DNA from: Coniferiporia sulphurascens
Taxonomy: Eukaryota; Basidiomycota; Agaricomycetes; Hymenochaetales; Hymenochaetaceae
Assembly (NCBI GenBank): GCA_002794785.1
Contig: NBBA01000005.1
Location: forward strand, 310,001 to 374,000
DNA length: 64,000 bases
Direction of reading: 5' to 3'
Under the pieces are notes generated by a model. The model made no database searches and was not told the origin of the DNA. It saw only the letters and a list, made by a program, of their open reading frames with translations. Position numbers and translations under genes: made by a program. Of the stretch, positions 34,250 through 44,700 are shown one piece after another; the stretch's first letter is position 1, and the number at the start of each line of letters is the position of its first letter.

Positions 34250-34693
34250 ATGCAGTTCTTCATGCTCGCTGCTCTCCTCGCGCTCCCCATTCTTGCGACC
34301 GCCACAGCCGGAGACACACCCGCCTCTGAATGTGACACCGGCGACCTCCAGTGTTGTGAATCGACCGCGACCTCGACCAGCACGGAAGGAGCGGCTCTCC
34401 TTGCTCTCATAGGCGTTGTACTCACCGACCCTATGGTCCTACTCGGCTCTGGCTGTAGCCCAATCTCAGTCATCGGTCTTGGAGATGGCGCCTGGTATGT
34501 ATTGACATGCTTTTCTCTTCGCAACTTTGCGCTGACACTATCTTCCAGCACGGCGTCCCCGGTCTGCTGCGATGACAATAGCTTCAGTAAGACAGGACCA
34601 AACCATTTTCCTCGAGAATTCATTTCAACTGAGTTCGACTTTTTCCCATTAGATGGCCTCGTCGCTATCGGATGTGTCCCGGTCACGCTCTAA
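34250..34693 (+). CDS. Class I hydrophobin C
   Basis: Three exons (34250-34494, 34549-34586, 34653-34693; introns 54 and 66 bp) give 107 residues. Signal peptide MQFFMLAALLALPILATAT leads almost directly to the first cysteine: the Thr/Val linker of A, B and D is missing. Pattern: ECDTGDLQCC, GSGCSPISVIGLGDGAW, CSTASPVCC and AIGCVPVTL. It is nearly identical to gene E in exons, introns and immediate flanks, pointing to a recent duplication. Confidence 0.95.
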   Translation: MQFFMLAALLALPILATATAGDTPASECDTGDLQCCESTATSTSTEGAALLALIGVVLTDPMVLLGSGCSPISVIGLGDGAWYVLTCFSLRNFALTLSSSTASPVCCDDNSFSKTGPNHFPREFISTEFDFFPLDGLVAIGCVPVTL

Positions 34694-36328
34694 ATCGTTC
34701 ACCAATGAACTCGAAGTAGTGTCGCGGGTCAGTGTTGCCTTACTGGGTTTCGGAGCTTCTCGGAGTGTTGTTGAGGGAGTCTACCGGGATCACTGGGACG
34801 AACAACTACCTGTTTTTTAGTGTTGTATGTCATGCAGAATCAGAAAAATTGTCTCTTATGTATGAGTGCAGGACCCATCGTGCTGCTGCAAACGCCAGCC
34901 TATATTCATCAAGCACTCCTTCACTGTTCCGGCGTGGATACTTTGTAATTGAGGGAGCGCGCACTGAAGCAAGTTGAAAATCAACACCGATGCTATCCCA
35001 AACACATAACACGGGGAACAAACCCGAATATAGTTGCCTCCTGAACTGTAAATTTGATCAACCATTTGTGATTTGCTATGGCCTTTATTCCATACTTTGA
35101 ATAAAGCGTACTTACTTATCCATCAACTGTATTGTTTTTGGGATATAGGGGCATGACAATTCCAAAACATGTAGAAGACGACCATTAGGGAATCACAAAT
35201 GGCAAACAATTTTACTTTTTCAATAAAGGATACGGAAGCGGCTATATCCGGGTTTGCTCCCCGCGTAACGCCTTCAAATATGCTTCGGGATTACACTTGC
35301 TTGAAAAGCACATGACTCAGCAAACCGAAAATTAAAAAAACAGCTGCTAAATCTGGTTTCTCGTCTGCTGATGATTGCGTTGTTCCAAATTTCAATAACA
35401 CTTTCCTTGTCCTTGTTGATGCTTCACTTTGCAACGCACTTTTAAACATACCTCCTGCTATTATGAAAGGAAGGCCCAGTTGCAAGATAGCTTTTGCGCG
35501 CACCTAAAATCAGATTCTTGAGGGGGAACTTAGCAAGTGTACCCGCCCTCCCGGACGCCTCGCGTCGATTCTGCCGCTACTGTTTCCTTTTAACCGCATC
35601 CTACTCACATCCCACGCTTATGGTTCATGGGAGCAAAAGAGCAAGGTTAACGCGAGGCCCGATTTAGGGTCAGTGGGCATGTGGCTCCTCACACAACCGT
35701 GCGTCAGCGCCCGCGCCCGCGGAGGCGCGGTATGTGCCCTGGACGGGGGAGGAGGGAAGGCCGCTCTATAACGATGCGATGCATCTATTTGCAGACGATC
35801 ACCCGTCTGACGTACGGACAGGAATACCCGTGCTGCGCCGGGTGTCCCTCAGGCATGAAGGACTACCGCGGAGCATTTCACCTCGAACTAGCGGACTGTG
35901 CGGCTGTGCGGCAGCACATTTTTAGAATAACAATCGTCCGATCGATCATCCTACGCCCCTTGGAGCTTAACTTGGGGTCAAACGTTGGATGTCGCCTCTG
36001 CCATGCTGCTAGAAGTCTGCATTGCTCTTCTTTGAACTTCTTCCATGACCTTTCCAGACTTTACGGAGCCGCCCATATAGCGTCTATTTCAACTACTTTG
36101 GAGTTGGCATACGGATAGACAAGTCCTCTGATGTACTGGACATTGCAAGACGACCGGAAAGGACTAAAATCAGAATGAAAAGGTTCAAAGAAATGCACGG
36201 TTTTGATTGGGGTCCTCTACAAAGTTTTTACGGTACGAATGCAAAATTGCCTAGGCTACGTACAACCGCGGTGCACTCCCATGAGCTTATGGGGTCCTTC
36301 AGACATTACCCCAATTGCTCCGGTTCGT
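34694..36328. other. Spacer between hydrophobin genes C and D
   Basis: No firm gene. Parts (about 35300-36100) resemble 37950-38550 in order (for example catgactcagcaaa at 35309 and 37963), as if the repeat unit were about 2.5 kb. A minus frame at 35503-35291 has two hydrophobic stretches but no recognisable family. Confidence 0.4.
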
Positions 36329-36815
36329 CCCTTAGTCTTGATCGACATGAAAAAGTGGCCTTCGTTGACAGCTAACACCGGTCCTGAAAGCAGGTGATAT
36401 ACCCCTTGCTTTGGCGTCTGCGACATTATGACTGGATGCCGATTTTTATCATCTTTGCCGATGTCACGCATCGACTGATTAACCTTTTCATCCTCGTATT
36501 TTTTGGCGCATCTATTGCTTCGCAATAACAAACTCGATGCTTCTTGCATACATTAGTTGACTGTTTGGCGAGCTTCCATTTTTCGTATGGCGTGGCTCTG
36601 GACTCTAAAACTGGCGGATGCGCTCCGCCAACACAAAGACATCTGTACGAAGTGCTTGTGGTCGAAACCCTTGCTAAGGCTATGTAGCTCCCACTCTGGC
36701 CGTATAAAAGGCGGACGATCTGCACCTATAATCCCCAGCCTCCCAACGCTACAGTTCACCGAACACACAAGCCTTCAATCCAAACCAGCCTCCAAGCTCT
36801 TAACCGTTTTCTACA
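36329..36815 (+). promoter_or_regulatory. Hydrophobin gene D promoter
   Basis: Landmarks: cttagtcttgatc near 36330, CAGGTGA at 36391, GGATGCGCTCCGCCAACA near 36615, AAGGCTATGTAGC near 36676 and TATAAAAG at 36703, 113 bp before the ATG. Confidence 0.6.
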
Positions 36816-37294
36816 ATGCAGTTCTTCAAGCTCGCTGTCCTGGTTGCATTCCCCATCCTTGCGGTCGCCACGCCCTGGACCACTGTCACGGTGCCCGCCG
36901 CCCCGGCTTCAACGCCCGCTAGCGAGTGCAACACGGGAGATCTTCAGTGCTGCCAGTCGACCACGACCTCGACCAGCACGGAAGGAGCAGCCCTCCTCGC
37001 TCTTATCGGTGTCGTGCTCGATGATCCTACGGTTCTCCTCGGCACTGGTTGCAGCCCCATCTCCGTCATCGGACTTGGAAGTGGCGCCTGGTATGTTATT
37101 GACATAATTTCTCGTCGCAAATACGCACTGACTGTGTCTTCCAGCACGGCGGCTCCGGTCTGCTGCGATGATAACAATTTCAGTAAGACAGCGGCAGATA
37201 CCGTCAATTTTTCCCGACGATTGGTTTTAACTGACTCCGATTTTCCCCATTAGACGGCCTCGTTTCGATCGGATGTGTCCCGATCACGGCATAA
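36816..37294 (+). CDS. Class I hydrophobin D
   Basis: Three exons (36816-37090, 37145-37182, 37254-37294; introns 54 and 71 bp) give 117 residues. Signal peptide MQFFKLAVLVAFPILAVAT, a short Thr/Val/Pro linker, then ECNTGDLQCC, GTGCSPISVIGLGSGAW, CSTAAPVCC and SIGCVPITA. Linker length is intermediate between B and C/E. All splice sites are at the positions seen in the other members. Confidence 0.95.
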
Positions 37295-38792
37295 ATTTCT
37301 CATCGATGAGCTTGAAGTAGTATCGCTAGCTTGAGTTGCTTTACTTAGTCTGTAGTGGGGTGGACAATCTCAGAATTCGACCGGAGTTGTGTTTCACGCC
37401 GAGTCAAGGATTCCTTTTGGTGCCGGGAAATTTTATATCCTGTGGATTTAAAATAGGACAATCTTAAAAAGACGGATCTGTTGAGAGTGCCTAGCATCGA
37501 CACAAGTATAACGATGAGTAAGAAATTGTGGCTGGAAAATTTCCTGGTCGGTTCGCCACACGCGCTGGCTCTTTTCAACTGAATTTCATGAATTTCCTCG
37601 AAATCTCATCTGTCTCCAAAATTCCGACTCTAAGTCCATAGCTACAGTCCAATACTGGTTCTTTATACACTGCTGATTCCCTTCCTCACTTCGCTAAACT
37701 CCCGAGAAGAATCACGTATGCTCCTCTCCTTCACATATAGTTGCGTATGGACATAGTTGCGTATGGACTACGAGCCACTGTTTTTTTTTAGCCCAAAGAT
37801 TGTCTTTTTTATACTGAATGATAAATATGAGTGAAAAGTACTTGCCACGAGACTGTCACAATTTAGCTGAATCTCAACCAAAGTTGAGCTCGCCCGAGAT
37901 AGCCGGGCTACGACGACAGGATCGGAATCACCAACGTTACGTAATACTTTAATTTGAATAATCATGACTCAGCAAAGGATGCTGCTAAACTTGGAAGTGT
38001 TCCTCGCTCTTCGACTCGTACCAGCTCCTTGCTACTGCAATAATTCACCATGTCGCGTACTTATGAACACCTATGGTTCAAGAAATCACTCGCGGATCTG
38101 GAGCTCTGCTCCGCGTGCGAAGGAATCTGGCAAGCGTATTCTTTCTTAACGCCGCGCCTCGACCACTGCTAGTACCGCTCCCGGACCGGGACCAAAGCGA
38201 AGTAAAAAGAAGGCCAAGAAATAATTTTTCACGGAGGAGCAGGATGTGTCCTGGACCAGCGATAAGCCTCTACTGCCCTCCTGCTGTGTGGACGGAAAGC
38301 CACGTTTTGCGCTGCTCGTCGTCTCAGGTGCGAGGACTGGGGCGGCGCAATGCCCTCAATTGACGAGGCCGCACGGCGTCGGAAGTCAATATTTCCCCGC
38401 AGACCATGCTCACACGCCTTGGGGCTTTGAATTAGGATCGGACTCCGGATATCGTTTCTGCTGTGCTGCTGGAAGATTACATTGCATTTCCCTCTTCATC
38501 CACTATGACTGCCTCATGCGTCATGGAACTCCCCTCGTTCGCATCGGAGCCTAAACACTCATTCGCTTCGGAGTTGTAGACGTCAGCAAGCCCTCTGAAA
38601 CGTTTGACTCATAGCAAGTGACCAGAACGGCCTTTTCATTGCAGAGTCTTTTTAAATGCGTAATCCCGACTGAAAGCTCCTACTACGGCATCTTTCCTGT
38701 AGAAAAAAAGCAAGCGGGGTCATGAACTACTTCAGCGCACACTCACAAGCTTCAAGGGGCTCTTTCAGGATAGTCGCTTTAATTTCCCTAGC
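37295..38792. other. Spacer between hydrophobin genes D and E
   Basis: No firm gene. Contains the second copy of the wider duplicated segment described for 34694-36328. An AP-1/Gcn4-like TGACTCA lies in the shared catgactcagcaaa. Confidence 0.4.
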
Positions 38793-39253
38793 TTGTGCCT
38801 TGGTCTTGATCAGTTTGAAGAAGTCTTCGCTGATAGCTAACACCGGTGCCGGGAGCAGGTGATGTGCGCTCTACTCCAACGCCCGTGACATTAATGCTGG
38901 ATATTGGTTTTTTTTGAATTCGTCTACGTCATGCATCGACCAACCAGCCCTCCCATCCTGGATTTCCAGTGCGTCTATTGCTCCTCAGTCGCAATTTGGA
39001 TACTCCTCGCATGCGCAGGCCTTCTTCCATCACGAGCTGGTTCTAGATCCTAAAAAAAACTGTACCAGCGGACGCGCTCCGCCAACATGTGGACATCCGT
39101 ACAGCGTATCCACAGATTAATATGTTACCAAGGCTATGCAGCACCTACCCTCGCCGTATAAAAGATGGACGGCCTACAGCTACAATCCTCAGTCTCCCAA
39201 CTAAACACAAACTCCCATTCATACCAGCCCCAAGCTCTTCACAGTTCTCCACA
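38793..39253 (+). promoter_or_regulatory. Hydrophobin gene E promoter
   Basis: Landmarks: tgtgccttggtcttgatca at 38794, CAGGTGA at 38856, GGACGCGCTCCGCCAACA near 39070, AAGGCTATGCAGC near 39130 and TATAAAAG at 39157, 97 bp before the ATG, followed by GGACGGCC as in gene C. Confidence 0.6.
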
Positions 39254-39697
39254 ATGCAGTTCTTCATGCTCGCTGCTCTCCTCGCGCTCTCCATTCTTGC
39301 GACCGCCACAGCCGGAGACACCCCCGCCTCCGAGTGCAGCACTGGCGATCTCCAGTGTTGTGAATCGACCACGACCTCGACCAGCACGGAAGGAGCGGCT
39401 CTCCTCGCTGAAATAGGCGTCATAATCACCGACCCTACGGTCCTACTCGGCGCTGGCTGTAGCCCAATCTCAGTCATCGGTCTTGGAAGTGGCGCCTGGT
39501 ATGTATTGACATGCTTTTCTCTTCGCAACTTTGCACTGACACTGTCTTCCAGCACGGCGTCCCCGGTCTGCTGCGACGACAATAGCTTCAGTAAGACAGG
39601 ACCAAAATATTTTCCTTGAGAATTCATTTTAACTGAGTTCGACTTTTTCCCATTAGATGGCCTCGTCGCTATCGGATGTGTCCCGGTTACGCTCTAA
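39254..39697 (+). CDS. Class I hydrophobin E (near-identical to C)
   Basis: Three exons (39254-39498, 39553-39590, 39657-39697; introns 54 and 66 bp) give 107 residues. Eight cysteines as in C: ECSTGDLQCC, GAGCSPISVIGLGSGAW, CSTASPVCC and AIGCVPVTL. Differences from C are few; a notable one is AEIGVIITDPTV in place of ALIGVVLTDPMV, which puts a charged Glu into a normally hydrophobic loop. Confidence 0.95.
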
Positions 39698-40770
39698 GTC
39701 GTTCATTAACGAGCTCGAAGTGGTATCGATGGCCAGTGTTGCTTTACTGGGTCTCAAACTTCTCGGGTGGGGTTAGTAGTACTCCGGACATGACAATTGT
39801 TGCTTAGCTAGTAGTGTCTTATGTTGTTCAGAAAAAATCGTACTCGATGAGCCCGAACTGGGCAAATCAATCCGGATTCGGCTTTGCATCCCAATCGCTT
39901 TAACCGTTGCATCCGAATTCTTAGAAACGTAACCGAACCATGAGCTCGGATATTTTCTTTAGGTTGATACCTACCTGAGAAGACTCAGTGCACGATGGCT
40001 TTACTGATCTAGTCAGTAAACACGTTTGTTGGGTGTCAACATCCCAGCCAGACAACTCAAGTTTTTTTTTCTGATGCCTTTCATGATCAAGGCATACTTC
40101 CTAGCTAGGGGTTCATAAACACTTTTACAACGTGCCTGCGGTACGCTGTCTCAATGCCGCGCTTTTATCCCGATATGAGTATCAGTACCAGCGCAATACT
40201 CTCAGAATTGGAAGAGGCAAAGCTTATAGTGCATCGTGACAACTGTGATTTATGTTCATAAGAGCGTGCGGTTCCCTCTCTCCTGCATACTCAGGCGAGT
40301 TGATGGAGAATGCTCACCTCAGCTTGGACTGCACAATACGCCAGGTCCAGCTTTTGTGCATGACTATCAGTTCATCTCGTGTTTCTGTATACTGTACATG
40401 TGTACTATTATTCTCAATATTTTTCGGGTTCGGTGTCTAAGCTCTCAACATTGATTCCTTGGGCGTTTGTTGAGTTGTGAGCTTGATACCGAGTCGGCCG
40501 TTCAGAGTACTTTAGAGCCTATATGCGCAGCATTGCGCGCTCGAGTTCTCTCGCGCGATTATTCTACTGGTTATACGATATACCAGAATACTCGAAGTGC
40601 ATTCGCTCGCGCCGCGAATTGCTGAAGTTCAACAGCATGAGCTCGTACCGAATGTCCCATGAAGGGACAGAAGCTTATAGTTAAAGTCGGTAGTGCTATT
40701 AAGAAATACTCTTTTTAGTACGCCAAGAACGCAGACAAGTACAATGCGGAAGTGAACTGAAAAATCCGGG
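39698..40770. other. Spacer between hydrophobin E and the first F-box copy
   Basis: No gene supported in about 1.07 kb; short frames only. Confidence 0.4.
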
Positions 40771-42477
40771 TCACGGTAAAAAAAATCCCAACTTCCCCTG
40801 AAAAATAGATTCGACGTCCGCCCCGCACAGACCTCTGCACCTCTTGAATGTGACTTCCTTCAGCGTGTCCCATCTATCCTGTTCTTCAAGTGCTCTCCGG
40901 AACGACCGAAGTGATTCAAGATCCATCTCATTGCATTCAAAGAAATGGACGTCCTTCAGTTTTGGGAGCTTCATATGAGCTCCCTGAGAATTCATATTAG
41001 GAGAACTCCGCTCTGTCCCAAGGGTGAGACTGTACAGATTGGGTAGCTTAATAAACGGAACATTGTAGAAACGAGGGTGTTTATCAGATGTTGACCAAAA
41101 GCTCAACATACAGCCGAAGACCTCGACATTCGTATAATATTCTCGTGAAAGTGGAAGGATGCAGTCAAACCATTCATCTATTTCGGTTTCCGAGGAACAC
41201 GAGTATGGTGAGACGTATACGTACAGTTCCCTGAGAAGAGGAAGGCGAAGCACCTTCATGAAAGGTGAGAAAATCTGCGAACCACTGTCATGAGCGACAA
41301 CAAAGTCGAAAATCTGGACAGTTGGAAGAACCACTTCGGGAAGCGAGTGCATGTCGCGCTTTGTAGACGGTGTAAATATGTTAAAGTTCAGACGGAGGGT
41401 CTCGAGGAGGGCAGTATCGCAGGAATTCAAGTAGCAGACTTGTGTCGTACAGCCCCGATTCTGGCAAGGTGTCGCCAGGGTCTTGGTTAGTCTCCAGCTT
41501 CAGCGTGGTTAACGGCGGGGCCAGATGCAAGAAGGGCCGTGGAAACCGGTTGATGATTTTGAGCTCTGTCAATTTCGGCGCGAACCAACTTGTGTAAAAA
41601 TGCATAACAGGTTCAGTTTGGTTTAAAATGTATAGGCAATCTCCATAGACGCATGACATCGATGGATAGTAGAGTGTGGCGCTCCTGAGCCGCGGAAGGT
41701 GAAGCTCGGCGCTATAATGAAATATTTTTTGGAACAACTCTCCCCAGTCATCTGTACAAGCATACTCCACCTGATAAACAACGTTCTCCCAGCGAAATGC
41801 CTCCAGAGATACCGAGTCCAAAAGTTCATAAGTAAAAGCATCCGCAGGTGGTTTGTGAAAGGAATCCAATCCGACGTTCAAACCTGCGCCTTTGCTGCGT
41901 TTTAGGCTAACCAGGAGCTCTTCATTACTATCATCAGTATCGATATTGCTGATGTCGTTCCATAGGCGTGGATTATGCATTACGATATTATGAAACCGCT
42001 TGTTAACATGTGCAAGGTTTAACGCAGCCCTGCGGTTCCCAAGACAGACTTCTTCAAAGATCCTCCCAAGGATCTCAACAGGAGCCGTGTTAGCCCAGTG
42101 GGATAGGACCAAATAATTATGGACGGCGTCCAACGATGATATCTTTCTTTCTAATGAGCCTGTGAGGCAACCAAGTGCGTCCAGCAGGTGCCGAAGTTCT
42201 TTGAGAGAAGACTTCACATCGGCAGGAAGAGGTATTTGTGAGTTTGTCGCGCCTCGGCGAGCTTTCATAATCCCGCGAAGTCTGTAGTAAATGTTGGAGA
42301 TCAGTCTTCAGGCGGGCATGTAAGGAAAATCTACGCACGGCGTCGGGAAACAGTCGTCCTATACTTGATCTACGTCCATCAGGCCGCCACGAGCCGAGCC
42401 CTCCAGCATCCTCAAAATATTCATAAATCCGCTTGTAGACCTCAAGTCTATGCTTGTAAGCTGTTGTGGGGTTCCAT
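40771..42477 (-). pseudogene. F-box protein, family copy 1 (broken)
   Basis: On minus, an ancestral two-exon gene is readable: exon 1 from the ATG at 42477, a GTGCGT donor, an acceptor just before 42283, and a long exon 2. Exon 1 now has a frameshift about 8 codons in and a nonsense codon at the Trp of the conserved DQxWN motif. Exon 2 has an open frame 42268-41381 with the F-box (ANTAPVEILGRIFEEVCLG...VNKRFHNIVMHNPRLWNDI). It then loses frame at about 41405 (about 2 bases missing in the LLLEFLRxxPLLETL motif) and continues in another frame 41430-40771 to the normal C-terminus. A truncated 295-residue F-box protein could still be made. Homologous to copies 2, 3, 6 and 7. Confidence 0.85.
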
Positions 42478-43076
42478 CCTGCAGAGCCAATTAAACTTCG
42501 TTTACAGCGTTAAGGAAATTGTAAGCTCGTGAGGAGTCTGGCCGTTTCTGCGCGTGCTGGGCAACTAGGGGACGAGCTTTCAAGTGAAGCGGCAAATGTA
42601 AATTAACGGGGTTGCGTGACAGAACGAAATGACGCGGAAGATAGGAAAACAACGGTTGAAACAGACCGGCCGAGCGTATCAATTGTTATGGATCTTAGAT
42701 GTAATGAGAGGCGATGAGACGACCTGTTGTAGACGCAGTAGCTGAGTAGGGGCAACGCCCGCAAGAGTTTTGGGACCGGTTTGTAAGCTGACAAAAGATC
42801 GGCACCTTCTTTTTTTAGTAATTTGGGTGGCAACAATTTCAGACAGCCATGCTCAAAGCAATCTGGCCCGTTTCACTTGATTTTTCCACAACTAAGAATT
42901 AATGGGTGCTGTTATTAGTCCCATGTAAGTTTATACAGAGTCTACAAAGTGCAGTATAAAAAAGAGGCCCAAACTGAGGGTCTTAGTGATAATCCTGACC
43001 TCCTAAGCCACAGAGTCACCGCAAATGTCACGTGTCACAACGTGACAAACGCGCCTTACAGGACTGCATACATACA
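42478..43076. other. Upstream region of F-box copy 1
   Basis: No gene supported; leads into the foldback cluster. Confidence 0.4.
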
Positions 43077-43360
43077 GAATTTTCAAAATGAGTTTTTGAG
43101 CTCAATACTGCCCCAATGAACGCGATTAAAAGTGCATTGGAATAGTATGGCATGGGGCCAGGGTTGCTTCAAGCCGGATTTTTCGATTTTGGCCTGTAAG
43201 TACCAAAAACAGCTTGTGTGGGGGCTGTTTTTGGTACTTACAGGCCAAAATCGAAAAATCCGGCTTGAAGCAACCCTGGCCCCATGCCATACTATTCCAA
43301 TGCACTTTTAATCGCGTTCATTGGGGCAGTATTGAGCTCAAAAACTCATTTTGAAAATTC
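43077..43360. repeat. Foldback element 1: perfect inverted repeat, 137-bp arms
   Basis: 43077-43213 is the exact reverse complement of 43224-43360 as far as I can read, separated by a 10-nt loop (ttgtgtgggg). Arm ends are GAATTTTC/GAAAATTC. No coding capacity and no clear target-site duplication. A transcript would form a long perfect hairpin. MITE-type foldback is the simplest reading. Confidence 0.9.
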
Positions 43361-43697
43361 TCCCTGACTTTGAGCAGTAAATTTTCCATTTATAGTAATG
43401 GCATAAACAAGTACAATGTCCGACTTTTTTGGCAGGCGTTGCCCCTACTCACAGTAGCTGAGGAGAGTTTGCTTTTTACACGTGATCAGCTGCTTATCCA
43501 ATCTTGCCGTCCCGGTTTAAGCCGCAACTCTCGATCGTGGACAACTGGAAAACAACCCAAAATAGATGTTGCAGCGAGAATGGTAAGTTTGCAACATCCT
43601 GAATGAATTTTGTATATCATATAGTATAAGACGGCTCCCTTCATAGTATTTGCACCCTACTTGTGAGGAATGCGAATGCGCATTTTAGTTGCCGGCT

Positions 43698-43910
43698 TAC
43701 CTCATTCCTCCACACATACACAGGCACCTCAGCAGAATGGATCGATCCAATGCTGTCAGTGACAGGGATCTGATCACAAGGATCGGCAAGCACCAAGTTG
43801 CCCAATTTGGAAATTTGGAAAAAATGGCAAAGCCATGATTTGAACCCAGAGCCTTAATGCACAGATACATGACAACCTCAACCATTAGACCACAATCCCT
43901 TTCTAAGGTT
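43698..43910 (-). mobile_element. tRNA-derived SINE-like copy, minus orientation
   Basis: Read on minus, the head has a pol III A box (TGGTCTAATGGTTGAGG, 43892-43876) and B box (GGGTTCAAATC, 43847-43837) at tRNA-like spacing. A body follows with GATCCCTGTCACTGACAG and ATTGGATCGATCC, then TCTGCTGAGGTG. A second copy with the same modules lies in opposite orientation at 44448-44640. Confidence 0.72.
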
Positions 43911-44083
43911 TTATTCTTTTATGCATTATATGCATTAGGTATGGAGGATAAAGACTATAGTTTTTTGTCCCCCCATTATAAATTTCAGCCTTATTAGGCC
44001 AGAAAATAGCCTTAAATCATAATGGCCATTATGTGTTTTACTTAATGTAATCACAGTACAGAATTCACATATAGTATTGTTTT

Positions 44084-44375
44084 ATTTCGATCCGATCTCA
44101 CTGAATACTGCACCAAATCAAATGAAATAAAAACGCTCACAAGCAGGGTTTTAATACCTACAAAATGCAAGAACACCGAGCCGATTAGGTGAAGAATTGA
44201 GCCGTCTAGGTCACAAGTATTACTCTCACTCATAATTAATACTTGTGACCTAGACGGCTCAATTCTTCACCTAATCGGCTCGGTGTTCTTGCATTTTGTA
44301 GGTATTAAAACCCTGCTTGTGAGCGTTTTTATTTCATTTGATTTGGTGCAGTATTCAGTGAGATCGGATCGAAAT
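44084..44375. repeat. Foldback element 2: perfect inverted repeat, 139-bp arms
   Basis: 44084-44222 is the reverse complement of 44237-44375 with no mismatch that I can find; the loop is 14 nt (ctctcactcataat). Just outside, similarity continues a few bases with one mismatch. It is unrelated in sequence to foldback 1 and lies between the two SINE-like copies. Confidence 0.9.
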
Positions 44376-44447
44376 ATAACAGCATACATCGGGCTTATGT
44401 AATTTTTTTATCGGTATATCTTCTCTACTGTTTGTCTTTCATTATAT

Positions 44448-44640
44448 GAGCCTATAGCCTAGTGGTTAAAACTGCATAATGGAATTAATAAGGCTCTGTG
44501 TTCAATCCATTGTGTTGCCGTGTTTTTCCAGTTATTTTAATTATGTAACTAGTACCTAATGGCCTAATGATCGGATCCCTGTCAGTGACAGGATTGGATC
44601 AATCCAATCTGCTGGGGTGTTACACATACGCTAATTCTAA
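44448..44640 (+). mobile_element. tRNA-derived SINE-like copy, plus orientation
   Basis: A box TAGCCTAGTGGTTAAAA (44455) and B box GTGTTCAATCC (44498) are followed by the body modules GATCCCTGTCAGTGACAG and ATTGGATCAATCC, then TCTGCTGGGGTG. These match the minus copy at 43698-43910 module by module, with moderate divergence. The head AAGGCTCTG just before the B box is shared by both. Confidence 0.72.
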
Positions 44641-44700
44641 TGCTTCATGGGCCTGTGCCAGAGCTTTTGGTTATTGGTTTCTTGAGCATTTAATATGTTC

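Noticed and set aside
34108..34686. Minus-strand frames opposite hydrophobins C, E and others
   Set aside because: They recur antisense to each hydrophobin because the coding strand is GC-biased; they cross the introns of the real genes.
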